Shown here piece after piece: positions 1-8,197 of a stretch of DNA of 39,025 bases; the stretch's first letter is position 1, and the number at the start of each line of letters is the position of its first letter. The notes under the pieces were generated by a model. That model ran no database searches and was not told the DNA's origin. It was given only the letters and a program-made list of their open reading frames with translations. This DNA comes from UBA724 sp964008075 (GTDB taxonomy: Bacteria; Bacteroidota; Bacteroidia; Flavobacteriales; Flavobacteriaceae). The DNA is taken from the NCBI GenBank assembly GCA_964008075.1, contig CAXGAP010000009.1, forward strand, positions 1 to 39,025, written 5' to 3'. A program made the position numbers and the translations under genes.

Positions 1-189
1 ATAGATTATGTCATTTTGTCGCGTTTTAGCTGCTACACACTTTTTTTGTCAGGTGTTGCATATGGATTTCTATTGAAATCGAAACTTTTGCGAATTTTAT
101 TAAACATTTCAATATCCATGCCACCCCATTGTTTTTATTTAATATTATATATAAATAAATCTTATAATCATGAATTATTTATTTATTAA
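1..189 (+). CDS. possible 3' end of a membrane protein cut by the window edge
   Basis: Frame 1 is open from the first base to a TAA at 187-189 (62 codons). The first 40 residues are hydrophobic with scattered Arg and Lys, like the end of a membrane segment followed by a basic loop. The last 20 codons are very AT-rich and less protein-like. I do not recognise it. An open frame of this length in AT-rich DNA could be chance, and the decayed gene that follows begins inside its last codons. Apart from this and the pseudogene start I see nothing in the first 170 bases. Confidence 0.15.
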   Translation: MDYVILSRFSCYTLFLSGVAYGFLLKSKLLRILLNISISMPPHCFYLILYINKSYNHELFIY

Positions 190-612
190 AATTAATTGTT
201 CGTAAACTGTTGTCTCTGCACAATGGCAATACGCAATTGAAGGCAACAACCATTTTGACAACTTACGACTCAAAATTTGATCGGATTGAAGTTTCTGCTT
301 CTTTCGATATTATTTTAGAAAAATGTGATCATCATAAAGTCAAAATTATAGACGACTCCAATATGATACTCGAGGTATTTGCTGAGATTAAAAACAATAA
401 AATCATTAAGGTAAAAGTCATTGGCTCGTGGATTCTTTACACAAGCCAATTAAAGTCTTTAAAATTTTTATTAAATGGCTGGATCATGTCAAGCAAGTGT
501 TTGCCTGACTGAAAATCTACATTAATCGATCAATGGAACTGGTATTGCAATACATATAGGTAAATCCAAAAAAGTTGATGGCACAACTTGCCTTGGAGTC
601 AAAAAAAATCAG
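170..612 (+). pseudogene. decayed DUF2807 (head-GIN domain) secreted protein gene
   Basis: Pieces of one DUF2807 protein lie in order but in different frames. ATG 170 opens a leader that hits a stop at TAA 203-205; the same frame then reads TVVSAQ, which looks like a signal-peptide cleavage end. The 210-425 frame reads KFDRIEVSASFDIIL, the typical DUF2807 core of alternating beta strands. From about 428 the sense moves to another frame (VDSLHKPIKVFKIFI) and ends at a stop near 506. From about 522 a further frame reads SINGTGIAIHIGKSKKVDG, the family's repeated Gly-rich strand motif. This gives one stop and at least two frameshifts. The 100-residue open frame from TTG 210 is therefore a remnant rather than a gene. 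The family is common in Bacteroidota as exported beta-helix-like proteins of unproven function. Confidence 0.7.
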
Positions 613-615
613 TGC

Positions 616-1926
616 TCAATTGGTCATTCTTTTATGAATTCGGATTAGCAAAAATGCTCCTATCAAGAAGAATGACAGAAAAAATAAAACTGAATTTCGC
701 ATCGAACCAGTGATTTGGTCGATTGTGCCAAAGACTATCATCCCTATGACAATGCCTGTCATTTGTGATGTACTGTAGAAACTAAAGAAAGATGTGGCGT
801 CATCTGTTTGTGGGATGAATTTTGAATAGGTCGATCGAGCCAAGGATTGTATACCACCCATAGACAACCCGACAAATCCAGCTGCTATGTAAAATTGGAT
901 GGGCGATCGAACAAAGAATGCATACAGACATAGACTTACCCAAATGAAATTTAGGGTGATTAAAACAGGAAGGTTTCCAAAACGTTTTGAGCACCCTGCA
1001 GTTATATTTGCACCAACAATTGCAATGAGTTGAATGATTGTGATACTCACAATCAGTCCAATTTGCTTTTCACTTGAGCTACTCCAGTTGACCTCTTGTT
1101 CGCCAAAATAAACTGCAATCAACATCACTGTCTGAACCGCCATACTGAACACAAAAAAAGCACCGATGTAGCTTTTTAAAATTGGATGATTAGAAAAAGT
1201 TTTCCAAACAGCACGAAGCTCACGATATCCATTGAAAATAATTTTGTTCGTTAATGGGTTTTTTGAAATATTTTTTGGCAAAAATCTAAAGGCAATTTGA
1301 CTGAATGCAATCCACCAAATCCCAACAGAGATAAATGAATATTTCATCGCTTTGACAGATGCTTCTGAAGCTGTGCCCTCAATACCATACAAACTAGGAT
1401 TGAGCACCATACTCAAGTTGATAACCAACAACAAAACACTACCCACATAGCCAAGAGAATAACCCAAAGCGCTCGCTTTGTCCATCTGTTCCGGGTGAGC
1501 AATATCTGGTAGATAAGAGTTGTAAAAAACCCAACTCAACCATGCCCCAACAGAAGCAAAAAAATAGCAAATCAAACCAAAGTAAATATTGTCCAAATTG
1601 AACCAATACAAGCCAACGCAGGATAGTGCTCCCACATAGGTGTAAAACTTCATGAATGATTTTTTATTACCGACATAATCTGCAATTCCAGAAAGAATAG
1701 GCGATAAAATAGCAACGACTGCAAATGCAGCTGCAGTCGTATAGCTGATTAGTGCAGTGTTTTTTAATGACTGTCCAAAGATTTCAATATATAAATTGTC
1801 AGCAAACAACGAGCCATAGTAGATCGGAAATATGGTTGAAGTGATGACTAAAAAATAAACCGAATTTGCCCAATCGTATGATGCCCATACGCGTATGAGT
1901 GTATTACTCCCTTTTTGTAAATGCAA
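616..1926 (-). CDS. MFS transporter, Atg22/UMF1-like family
   Basis: Integral membrane transporter of the major facilitator superfamily, close in pattern to the bacterial relatives of vacuole effluxer Atg22 (UMF1). The substrate is unknown. The family hallmark ASYDWANSVYF is near the N-terminus and is followed by a dozen hydrophobic segments; a Gly-rich stretch near residue 360 (GLSMGGIQSLARSTYS) matches the loop before a late helix. I chose TTG 1926 (436 aa). The frame extends to an ATG at 2025, but that would add 33 residues not typical of the family and overlap the divergent hydrolase gene. With TTG, 78 bases remain for two divergent promoters. It is transcribed alone, toward the decayed DUF2807 gene. 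The family call is firm; the start is moderately sure. Confidence 0.85.
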   Translation of the reverse strand: MHLQKGSNTLIRVWASYDWANSVYFLVITSTIFPIYYGSLFADNLYIEIFGQSLKNTALISYTTAAAFAVVAILSPILSGIADYVGNKKSFMKFYTYVGALSCVGLYWFNLDNIYFGLICYFFASVGAWLSWVFYNSYLPDIAHPEQMDKASALGYSLGYVGSVLLLVINLSMVLNPSLYGIEGTASEASVKAMKYSFISVGIWWIAFSQIAFRFLPKNISKNPLTNKIIFNGYRELRAVWKTFSNHPILKSYIGAFFVFSMAVQTVMLIAVYFGEQEVNWSSSSEKQIGLIVSITIIQLIAIVGANITAGCSKRFGNLPVLITLNFIWVSLCLYAFFVRSPIQFYIAAGFVGLSMGGIQSLARSTYSKFIPQTDDATSFFSFYSTSQMTGIVIGMIVFGTIDQITGSMRNSVLFFLSFFLIGAFLLIRIHKRMTN

Positions 1927-2004
1927 TATTGTTAGTTTAGACCACCAAAATAGTGAAAATAATGTGTTTGGCTTTTTTATATTTATTAACTTTATTGAAT
2001 TGCA

Positions 2005-2871
2005 ATGAAAAAGAACAAAAAACAAAGGCCTGCAATGCGTGTCCCCACTTCAATACGATTTATAGTTTGGCTATCGCAACGCATTTCTAGTGCGTTAGCT
2101 ACAAAAGTTGCCTTGTATTTATTTTTCCGACCGCAGCGATTCAAAACGCCTGTTCGAGAGCATAAGATATTTGATGCAGCAGAGCAAATAAAGTTTTCTA
2201 CCTCTTCTATTGAAAAAGAAATTCAAGTTTACAGATTGCAAGGCAAGAAACAGAAAGTTTTATTGCTACATGGTTGGAGTGGTCGAGGAACACAACTCTT
2301 TTCCTTTGCAGACGAATTGCAAAAAGAAAATTGTGAGGTATTCACATTTGATATGCCTGCACATGGTCAATCGCCCGGAAACAAAACCAATGTCCTTGAA
2401 TTAACATATTGTATTCAGGATCTTAATCAAAAATTTGGGCCTTTTGATGCTGCCATTGCACACTCTATGGGTGGTTTTGGCTTGTTACGAGCAATTAAAA
2501 ATGGTTTACCATTGCGTTCAGCAGCAATCATTGGAAGTGGAGATTCTATCAAAGGTGTCTTTTATCGATTCTCACAACAGCTCCATTTTTCTGATAAAAT
2601 AACAGAAAGAATGATTACTACTGTTGAAAAGCAATTTGGCACAAAACTTGAAACATATTCGTCAAGTATGAGTATAAAAGATATCGATATTCCATTGTTG
2701 ATTGTCCATGATAAAGATGACAAAGAAGTGCCTTATAAATGCAGTATTACGCTTCACGATTTGTCTCGAAACTCACAACTCAAATTAACTTCAGGTCTTG
2801 GGCATCATCGGATATTGAGAGACCCCAAAACTGTTCAGCATATTGTTCAATTCTTATTTCAACACCCATGA
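2005..2871 (+). CDS. alpha/beta hydrolase
   Basis: Predicted soluble serine hydrolase with the alpha/beta fold, 288 aa. The oxyanion-hole motif LLHGWSGRG is at residues 87-95, the nucleophile elbow AHSMGG places the catalytic serine at 154, the acid lies in HDKDDKEVP (236-239), and the catalytic histidine is in GLGHHRIL (267 or 268). All triad parts are present, so it should be active. Residues 1-50 are basic and hydrophobic, perhaps a membrane-associating segment. The substrate cannot be told from sequence. A TAACTTTA box at 1987-1994 is a plausible -7 element ending 10 nt before ATG. The stop overlaps the ATG of the exported msrB (ATGA), so the two are probably translationally coupled; whether the hydrolase has any link to oxidative damage repair is unknown. 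Confidence 0.9.
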   Translation: MKKNKKQRPAMRVPTSIRFIVWLSQRISSALATKVALYLFFRPQRFKTPVREHKIFDAAEQIKFSTSSIEKEIQVYRLQGKKQKVLLLHGWSGRGTQLFSFADELQKENCEVFTFDMPAHGQSPGNKTNVLELTYCIQDLNQKFGPFDAAIAHSMGGFGLLRAIKNGLPLRSAAIIGSGDSIKGVFYRFSQQLHFSDKITERMITTVEKQFGTKLETYSSSMSIKDIDIPLLIVHDKDDKEVPYKCSITLHDLSRNSQLKLTSGLGHHRILRDPKTVQHIVQFLFQHP

Positions 2872-3347
2872 TATTTATTCTATTTATATTATTGATATTT
2901 AGCCACATTGCATGTTCGCAAAATCCCAAAACACTCAATGCACCAGCACAAGATTTGTCTTGTCAGAAGACTGATTCAGAATGGAAAGCGCATCTTAACG
3001 ATAATGCCTACTATGTTTTGCGTGAGGCTGGTACTGAAAGACCCTTTTCAGGCTTATACAACAACCACTACAAGGAAGGGGTTTATAAATGTGCAGGTTG
3101 TGAAGCTCCACTTTACAACTCAGATCATAAATATGATTCTGGGAGTGGATGGCCTGCATTCGATAGAGCAGTTGAGGGGGCTGTATCCTACAAAAAAGAC
3201 AATAAACTCGTTTATACAAGAATAGAGCTGATCTGTTCGAGTTGTGGTGGTCATTTAGGGCATCTTTTTAATGATGGCCCTCCCCAAACGACAGGACAAA
3301 GACATTGTATCAATTCAGTTGCACTATCTTTTGTTTCCGATGAGTAA
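2868..3347 (+). CDS. msrB: peptide methionine-R-sulfoxide reductase MsrB, lipoprotein form
   Basis: Reduces methionine-R-sulfoxide in proteins. Start ATG 2868 (159 aa) overlaps the upstream stop and gives a lipoprotein signal: a hydrophobic run then HIAC with the lipidated Cys at 16, so the enzyme should sit in the periplasm or on the outer membrane. Two CxxC zinc pairs (75/78 and 123/126) and the catalytic Cys 147 in RHCINSV are present. The resolving cysteine, usually in SGCGWPSF, is serine here (SGSGWPAF, position 93). A Cys at 32, in the linker before the domain, could stand in for it, as an N-terminal Cys does in some MsrB proteins; this is inference. The gene overlaps the next msrB by 8 bases. 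Periplasmic electron delivery would need a thioredoxin-like partner not found in this window. Confidence 0.93.
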   Translation: MIFILFILLIFSHIACSQNPKTLNAPAQDLSCQKTDSEWKAHLNDNAYYVLREAGTERPFSGLYNNHYKEGVYKCAGCEAPLYNSDHKYDSGSGWPAFDRAVEGAVSYKKDNKLVYTRIELICSSCGGHLGHLFNDGPPQTTGQRHCINSVALSFVSDE

Positions 3348-3732
3348 GCAAGCCTTTAAAAAATCTGAAGAGCATTGGAGAAAAATTCTAGATGACAAGT
3401 CCTATCGCGTTATGAGAGAAAAGGGAACAGAGTATCCACACACAGGAAAATATAACCTTCATTTTGAAAATGGCACTTATATTTGTAAAGGCTGTAAAGA
3501 ACCCCTTTTTGCAAGTGATCACAAGTTTGAAAGTAACTGTGGTTGGCCGAGTTTCTCCGATTCGATTGATGGTAAAATTCGCTACGAACCCGATCACAGT
3601 AATGGCATGATTCGGATTGAAATTTTATGTGAAAACTGTGGCAGTCATCTGGGGCATGTTTTTGCTGACGGCCCTACCCCATCCAAACGAAGATATTGCG
3701 TAAACTCAGTGAGCTTAAATTTTAAATCATAG
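3340..3732 (+). CDS. msrB: peptide methionine-R-sulfoxide reductase MsrB, cytoplasmic form
   Basis: Second MsrB, 130 aa, without signal peptide and so cytoplasmic. It has the full classical set: zinc cysteines 49/52 and 97/100, resolving Cys 67 in SNCGWPSF and catalytic Cys 120 in RYCVNSVSL. It should therefore use the normal disulfide and thioredoxin cycle. Start ATG 3340 lies inside the last codons of the lipoprotein msrB (8-base overlap), which suggests translational coupling. The frame is open further upstream, but those codons lie inside the preceding gene and add nothing MsrB-like. The two copies are clearly diverged paralogs rather than a recent duplication. Confidence 0.95.
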   Translation: MSKQAFKKSEEHWRKILDDKSYRVMREKGTEYPHTGKYNLHFENGTYICKGCKEPLFASDHKFESNCGWPSFSDSIDGKIRYEPDHSNGMIRIEILCENCGSHLGHVFADGPTPSKRRYCVNSVSLNFKS

Positions 3733-3795
3733 TTATTCCATTTTCCCTATTAAATTCGTGTTTCGTTTCGTATTTTCGCTAAATAAATATTTGAC

Positions 3796-5187
3796 ATGAG
3801 TAAGTTTGATATTATTGTTTTAGGAAGTGGTCCTGGAGGATATGTTACTGCAATACGAGCATCACAGTTGGGGCTTAAAACTGCTATAATAGAAAAAGAA
3901 AACTTGGGTGGTGTATGCTTGAACTGGGGATGTATTCCGACAAAAGCGCTTTTGAAATCTGCTCAGGTGTTCAACTACCTCAAACATGCCGACGACTATG
4001 GCTTGACGATCGAAAATTATGGTAAGGATTTCGATGCAGTCGTCAATCGAAGTCGAAATGTTGCTGGCACAATGAGCAAGGGCGTTCAGTTTTTGATGAA
4101 GAAAAATAAAATTGAAGTCATCATGGGTCGTGGCACGCTAAAAGCTGGCAAAAAAGTAGCTGTCAATAATGAAGATGGAAGCGAAACAGAATATGAAGCA
4201 AATCATGTCATTATTGCAACTGGTGCACGATCTAGAGAACTCGCGAGTATTCCTCAAGATGGTAAGAAAGTCATAGGCTATCGCGAAGCAATGACACTTC
4301 CAAAACAACCAAAGAAACTGATTGTTGTTGGTTCTGGTGCGATTGGTGTTGAGTTTGCTTATTTCTACAATGCCATGGGTACTGACGTAACCCTAGTTGA
4401 GTATATGCCTAAAATCATTCCTGTTGAAGATCATGAAATTTCAAAACAAATGGAAAGAAGTTTCACAATGAGTGGAATTAAGGTTATTACCAGCGCAGAA
4501 GTCACCAAAGTAAATACAAGTGGCAAAGTTGTTAAGGCTACCATCAAAACAAAAGATGGTGAAGAAGAAATTTCTGCTGACATCGTCTTGTCAGCAGTTG
4601 GAATCAAAACAAACATCGAAAACATAGGTTTAGAAGAACTTGGCATTGCCACAGATAGAGACAAAATTTTAGTGGACGATTATTATCAAACAAATGTCCC
4701 AGGATACTATGCGATTGGAGATGTCATTTCTGGACAAGCACTGGCGCATGTTGCCTCTGCTGAAGGAATATTGTGTGTTGAAAAAATTGCAGGTCATCAT
4801 GTAGAGCCCATCGATTATAATAATATCCCAGGCTGCACCTACTGCTTTCCTGAGGTTGCCTCTGTTGGTTATACTGAGGAGCAAGCAAAAGAAAAAGGAT
4901 ATGAAATTAAAGTTGGTAAATTTCCATTTACCGCTTCAGGCAAAGCCCAGGCTGGAGGTCATACCGATGGTTTTGTAAAAGTTATTTTTGATGCCAAATA
5001 TGGAGAATGGCTTGGTTGTCATATGATTGGTGCTGGCGTCACTGACATGATTGCAGAAGCAGTTGTTGGACGAAAGCTCGAAACAACTGGTCATGAAATT
5101 TTAAAAACAGTACACCCCCATCCAACCATGAGTGAGGCGGTAATGGAAGCAGTTGCTGCTGCCTACGATGAGGTTATACATATTTAA
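3796..5187 (+). CDS. lpdA: dihydrolipoyl dehydrogenase (E3)
   Basis: FAD enzyme that reoxidises dihydrolipoamide in 2-oxoacid dehydrogenase complexes and the glycine cleavage system, using NAD+. Length 463 aa is typical. The FAD-binding GSGPGG is at residues 10-15, the redox-active disulfide GGVCLNWGCIPTK gives Cys 41 and 46, a second dinucleotide fold GSGAIG lies mid-protein, and the C-terminal HPHPTMSE supplies the catalytic His 442 and Glu 447. It stands 63 bases after the msrB pair, and the E1/E2 genes are not in this window. A box AATATTTG (3786-3793) ends two bases before ATG, so it may have its own nearly leaderless promoter. Confidence 0.96.
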   Translation: MSKFDIIVLGSGPGGYVTAIRASQLGLKTAIIEKENLGGVCLNWGCIPTKALLKSAQVFNYLKHADDYGLTIENYGKDFDAVVNRSRNVAGTMSKGVQFLMKKNKIEVIMGRGTLKAGKKVAVNNEDGSETEYEANHVIIATGARSRELASIPQDGKKVIGYREAMTLPKQPKKLIVVGSGAIGVEFAYFYNAMGTDVTLVEYMPKIIPVEDHEISKQMERSFTMSGIKVITSAEVTKVNTSGKVVKATIKTKDGEEEISADIVLSAVGIKTNIENIGLEELGIATDRDKILVDDYYQTNVPGYYAIGDVISGQALAHVASAEGILCVEKIAGHHVEPIDYNNIPGCTYCFPEVASVGYTEEQAKEKGYEIKVGKFPFTASGKAQAGGHTDGFVKVIFDAKYGEWLGCHMIGAGVTDMIAEAVVGRKLETTGHEILKTVHPHPTMSEAVMEAVAAAYDEVIHI

Positions 5188-5229
5188 TACATCTCGCGGC
5201 TTTGAAAATCACTAAAGATAAGTAGCCCA

Positions 5230-5257
5230 TTGACAGCTTTTATTTATTTGGTATAAT
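5230..5257 (+). promoter_or_regulatory. possible sigma70-like promoter, TTGACA-N16-TATAAT
   Basis: TTGACA at 5230-5235 and TATAAT at 5252-5257 are separated by 16 bases and lie 19 bases before the TTG start of the SDR gene. Both boxes equal the E. coli consensus, whereas the Bacteroidota primary sigma factor is known to prefer TTTG and TAnnTTTG. In AT-rich DNA TATAAT alone is cheap, so the match could be chance. Confidence 0.35.
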
Positions 5258-5276
5258 CTTAAATCATTTAGTAATC

Positions 5277-6128
5277 TTGAGCAAAAACATCATTATTACA
5301 GGAGTTTCGACAGGTATTGGCAGGGCAACACTTGATTTATTGCACCAAAAAGGATATCATATTTATGGGAGTGTTAGAAAAAAAGAGGATGCTGATGAGT
5401 TGTCTTCATTCTATACAACTCGATTTACGCCACTGCAGTTTGATGTACAAAATCATGATGAGGTTATCAAAGCATCAAGAATTGTTTTTGAGAATTGTGA
5501 TCATGTAGCAGCACTGGTCAACAACGCTGGTATTGCAGTACCAGGTCCCTTAGAACTCTTAACAGAAGAAGAATTTGAAATGCAACTTGATGTTAATGTC
5601 AAGTCTGTTCGTCGAATAACAAATCTCTTTCTGCCATTATTGAAATCCTCCTCAAACAAACAATCAGGTCGCATCATCAATATCAGCTCAGTTTCAGGAC
5701 TATTCAATTCGCCATTCAATGGCGCATACTGTATTTCAAAACATGCACTGGAAAGTATAAACGACGTTTATCGAAGAGAATTAAGCCAGTATGGCGTCCA
5801 AGTCATTGCCATTGAGCCTGGCCCAATCAAAACAGAAATTTGGAAAAAGAATCTTAATAAAATGGATAGGTTTAAAGATTCAGATTATTATGACGTACTC
5901 AAAAAAGCTGATCAAATTATTGAAAATGCCGAGCGCAATGCCCTACCAGTTGAAAAAATATCTACTCTAATACTCAAGTGCATATCCATCCCAAGACCCA
6001 AAACGAGATTTATTGTGCATAAAAACAAATTTTTTTTCCGGCTAATGGCTTATTATTTTCCAGATAAACTCACTGATTGGTTGGTGAGAAAAACACTTGC
6101 AAGTTCAAATCGTCTCCGACCGATTTAA
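5277..6128 (+). CDS. short-chain dehydrogenase/reductase (SDR)
   Basis: Classical SDR oxidoreductase, 283 aa, using NAD(P)H; the substrate is unknown. The cofactor motif TGVSTGIG is at residues 8-15, NNAG at 82-85, the catalytic Ser near 138 (SSVSG), and Tyr 151 and Lys 155 in YCISK. The basic Arg/Lys after the first strands (SVRKKED) hints at NADP preference. The C-terminal part is longer than minimal SDRs and basic, like the retinol-dehydrogenase-like subgroup that touches membranes. Start is TTG 5277, giving MSKNIIITG directly before the first strand; no better upstream start is visible. Its stop codon interlocks with that of aroQ on the other strand in a shared TTAA. Confidence 0.9.
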   Translation: MSKNIIITGVSTGIGRATLDLLHQKGYHIYGSVRKKEDADELSSFYTTRFTPLQFDVQNHDEVIKASRIVFENCDHVAALVNNAGIAVPGPLELLTEEEFEMQLDVNVKSVRRITNLFLPLLKSSSNKQSGRIINISSVSGLFNSPFNGAYCISKHALESINDVYRRELSQYGVQVIAIEPGPIKTEIWKKNLNKMDRFKDSDYYDVLKKADQIIENAERNALPVEKISTLILKCISIPRPKTRFIVHKNKFFFRLMAYYFPDKLTDWLVRKTLASSNRLRPI

Positions 6129-6547
6129 AGCTTTGGCAAAAAACTCTCAATGGCCAAACGATAAACATCAAGTCCAAAACCAAGGATCAACCCTTTTGCG
6201 TTAGGAGTTATAAATGAGGTGTGCCGAAAATCTTCACGACCGAAAGTGTTGGAAATATGTACCTCAATCACTGGAGCTGCAATCGCTTTGATCGCGTCCC
6301 CTATACCAACAGAAGTGTGTGTATAAGCAGCAGCGTTTAAAATTATGCCGTCAACATCAAAACCCACACTTTGGATCTCATTGATGAGCTCCCCCTCAAC
6401 ATTGGACTGATAATAAGTCAAAGAAACATCAGTAAAAGAGGATTGAAGTTGAAGAAAATATGCGTCAAAATCTTTGTTACCATACACCTCAGGTTCACGC
6501 TTTCCCAACAGATTAAGGTTTGGACCATTTATAATTGCTATATTCAT
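6125..6547 (-). CDS. aroQ: 3-dehydroquinate dehydratase, type II
   Basis: Third step of the shikimate pathway: dehydrates 3-dehydroquinate to 3-dehydroshikimate in the cytoplasm; type II enzymes are dodecamers. At 140 aa it has the usual length. The N-terminal GPNLNLLGKREPEVYG carries the catalytic Arg 17 and Tyr 22 on the lid loop, NAAAYTHTS (71-79) is the substrate-binding segment, and EVHISN (95-100) supplies the catalytic His 97. It stands alone between two convergent or divergent neighbours rather than with other aro genes. It diverges from xerD, with 54 bases between the two starts, and ends in a 4-base stop-to-stop overlap with the SDR gene. Confidence 0.96.
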   Translation of the reverse strand: MNIAIINGPNLNLLGKREPEVYGNKDFDAYFLQLQSSFTDVSLTYYQSNVEGELINEIQSVGFDVDGIILNAAAYTHTSVGIGDAIKAIAAPVIEVHISNTFGREDFRHTSFITPNAKGLILGFGLDVYRLAIESFLPKL

Positions 6548-6590
6548 TATTCTTTTACAAAATATACTTAAAGGTGCTGTAAATATAATG

Positions 6591-6598
6591 TATCTTCG
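6591..6598 (+). promoter_or_regulatory. -7 box (TATCTTCG) immediately before xerD
   Basis: One mismatch to TAnnTTTG. It ends three bases before the xerD ATG at 6602, so transcription would start at or next to the start codon. See the finding on leaderless starts. Confidence 0.4.
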
Positions 6599-6601
6599 AA
6601 T

Positions 6602-7489
6602 ATGAACTGGAGTGAAAGTATAATAGCTTTTAAATCATATCTTATTCTCGAAAGGGGGCTTTCGGAAAATACATTAGAAAATTATGTTTTTGATGTTCAA
6701 AAACTGATCGCATACTTAAAGAAACACAAAATCAAATTTGGTCCAACCAAAGTCGATTCAGATCAATTGCTTCAATTCATTTATGACACTGCCAAAGAAG
6801 TAAAGCCCTCATCTCAATCTCGTTTGCTTTCTGGTCTTCGATCATTCTTTGACTTTCTTATCAAAGAGGGCTTGCGCGACAACAATCCTGTTAATTTAGT
6901 AGAACCTCCTAAAACTGGAACCACCTTGCCAATTACTTTATCTGTTTTGGAGGTCGAAGAGCTTATCAATAGTTTTGCTGGAGAGGAACCTATTTCGATA
7001 AGAAATCGGTGCATACTTGAAATGCTTTACTCTTGTGGATTACGCGTGAGTGAACTCGTCAATCTGCGTTGTTCTGATTTATTTTTTGAAGAAGAATTAG
7101 TTAAGGTAATCGGCAAAGGGGATAAAGAACGTTTTGTTCCCATTGGTCGAATTGGACAGGAAACTGTTAATCAGTATCTGTCCGTTAGAGTTGAAGGAAA
7201 AAAAGGGTATAGCGATGTTTTGTTCCTCAATAACAGAAAAACAAAACTCACGCGCAATATGATATTTGTAATTGTAAAAAAAGCTGCAGCGCTTGCAGGC
7301 ATACAAAAAAAAATAGGTCCACACAGTTTGCGTCACTCATTTGCAACACACCTAGTTGAAAATGGAGCTGATATCAGCTCAGTTCAACAAATGCTTGGTC
7401 ATAGTAGTATCACTACTACAGAACGTTATTTACATGTGAGTAATAAGCATTTACAACAAACAATCAACAAATTTCATCCTAGGTCTTAA
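6602..7489 (+). CDS. xerD: tyrosine recombinase XerD
   Basis: Site-specific recombinase that resolves chromosome dimers at dif with a XerC partner and FtsK. Length 295 aa is typical. The N-terminal SAM-like core-binding domain spans about 1-105; the catalytic domain has Arg 148 (CGLRVSELVNL), Lys 172, His 241 and Arg 244 (HSLRHSFATH), His 267 and nucleophile Tyr 276 (TTTERYLHVS), a complete set. It is not flanked by integrase hallmarks such as attachment repeats or a tRNA, so I read it as the housekeeping enzyme; XerC versus XerD cannot be fully settled by eye, but the sequence reads as XerD. It ends in a 4-base overlap (TTAA) with the response regulator on the opposite strand. Confidence 0.92.
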   Translation: MNWSESIIAFKSYLILERGLSENTLENYVFDVQKLIAYLKKHKIKFGPTKVDSDQLLQFIYDTAKEVKPSSQSRLLSGLRSFFDFLIKEGLRDNNPVNLVEPPKTGTTLPITLSVLEVEELINSFAGEEPISIRNRCILEMLYSCGLRVSELVNLRCSDLFFEEELVKVIGKGDKERFVPIGRIGQETVNQYLSVRVEGKKGYSDVLFLNNRKTKLTRNMIFVIVKKAAALAGIQKKIGPHSLRHSFATHLVENGADISSVQQMLGHSSITTTERYLHVSNKHLQQTINKFHPRS

Positions 7490-8187
7490 GAAGTAATCAA
7501 GCGAAAACCCTCACCATGAATGTTTGCAATCTCGATATTGGAATCGCTTCGTAAATACTTACGCAACTTTGCGATATACACATCCATACTTCTCGATGTA
7601 AAATAATTGTCATCGTTCCAAATTTCGATTAGTGCTTTGTTTCTTGAAAGTAAATCACCTTGCGTTTCAACCAGCATTAACAACAGCTGATTTTCTTTTG
7701 GTGAAAGGCTTTTAGCTTCATCATTTTTATAAGTCAAAGTTCGCAAGCGAGGGTTGAGGATAAAGTCTCCGATGACAATCCGAGATTTTGGCTTTAATTT
7801 TTCTTTATTTTGTTCATTGCGCTGAATCAACACATCCAACTTCTTCATCAGAATATCAGAGTCAAAGGGCTTTGTCAAGTAGTCATCTGCCCCAATTTTA
7901 TAACCTTTCAACACATCGTCTTTCATCGATTTAGCAGTCAGGAAAACGATTGGAATGGACTTATTTTTTGATCGAATTTCTTTGGCAAGTGAAAAACCAT
8001 CTTTATAAGGCATCATAACATCTAACACACAAATATCGAACTCACCCTTTTTAAACTTTTCATAGCCCTCTAAACCATTTCGAGCGAGTACAACTTTATA
8101 TCCATTTAGCTGCAAATAATCTCTCAATATTGTACCAAAGTTTAAATCGTCTTCAACTAACAATACGTGTTTATTTCTTGCTTTCAT
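7486..8187 (-). CDS. OmpR-family response regulator (RprY-like)
   Basis: DNA-binding response regulator, 233 aa. The receiver domain (about 5-118) has the acidic pair Glu12/Asp13, phospho-acceptor Asp 56 (CVLDVMMP), Thr 84 and Lys 106 (LTKPFD). A winged-helix domain fills the C-terminal half, ending in GEGFRLITS. I start at ATG 8187 (MKARNKHVLLVEDD); the frame extends 19 codons further but into the kinase gene. The start is 10 bases after the stop of the kinase, so they form one unit. It resembles RprY of Bacteroides, whose targets are only partly known. It is the last gene of the long minus-strand run. Confidence 0.93.
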   Translation of the reverse strand: MKARNKHVLLVEDDLNFGTILRDYLQLNGYKVVLARNGLEGYEKFKKGEFDICVLDVMMPYKDGFSLAKEIRSKNKSIPIVFLTAKSMKDDVLKGYKIGADDYLTKPFDSDILMKKLDVLIQRNEQNKEKLKPKSRIVIGDFILNPRLRTLTYKNDEAKSLSPKENQLLLMLVETQGDLLSRNKALIEIWNDDNYFTSRSMDVYIAKLRKYLRSDSNIEIANIHGEGFRLITS

Positions 8188-8197
8188 TTTAGAATAT

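Noticed and set aside
210..512. Open frame of 100 codons from TTG 210 as an intact gene
   Set aside because: It covers only part of a DUF2807 domain; the leader before it and the strands after it are in other frames, so it is a piece of a broken gene.
1927..2025. Upstream extension of the MFS gene to ATG 2025
   Set aside because: It would overlap the divergent hydrolase start and adds residues before the conserved family opening; TTG 1926 fits better.
6602..7489. XerD as the integrase of a mobile element
   Set aside because: Full-length housekeeping features, no attachment repeats, tRNA or cargo genes nearby, and tight packing with core genes.
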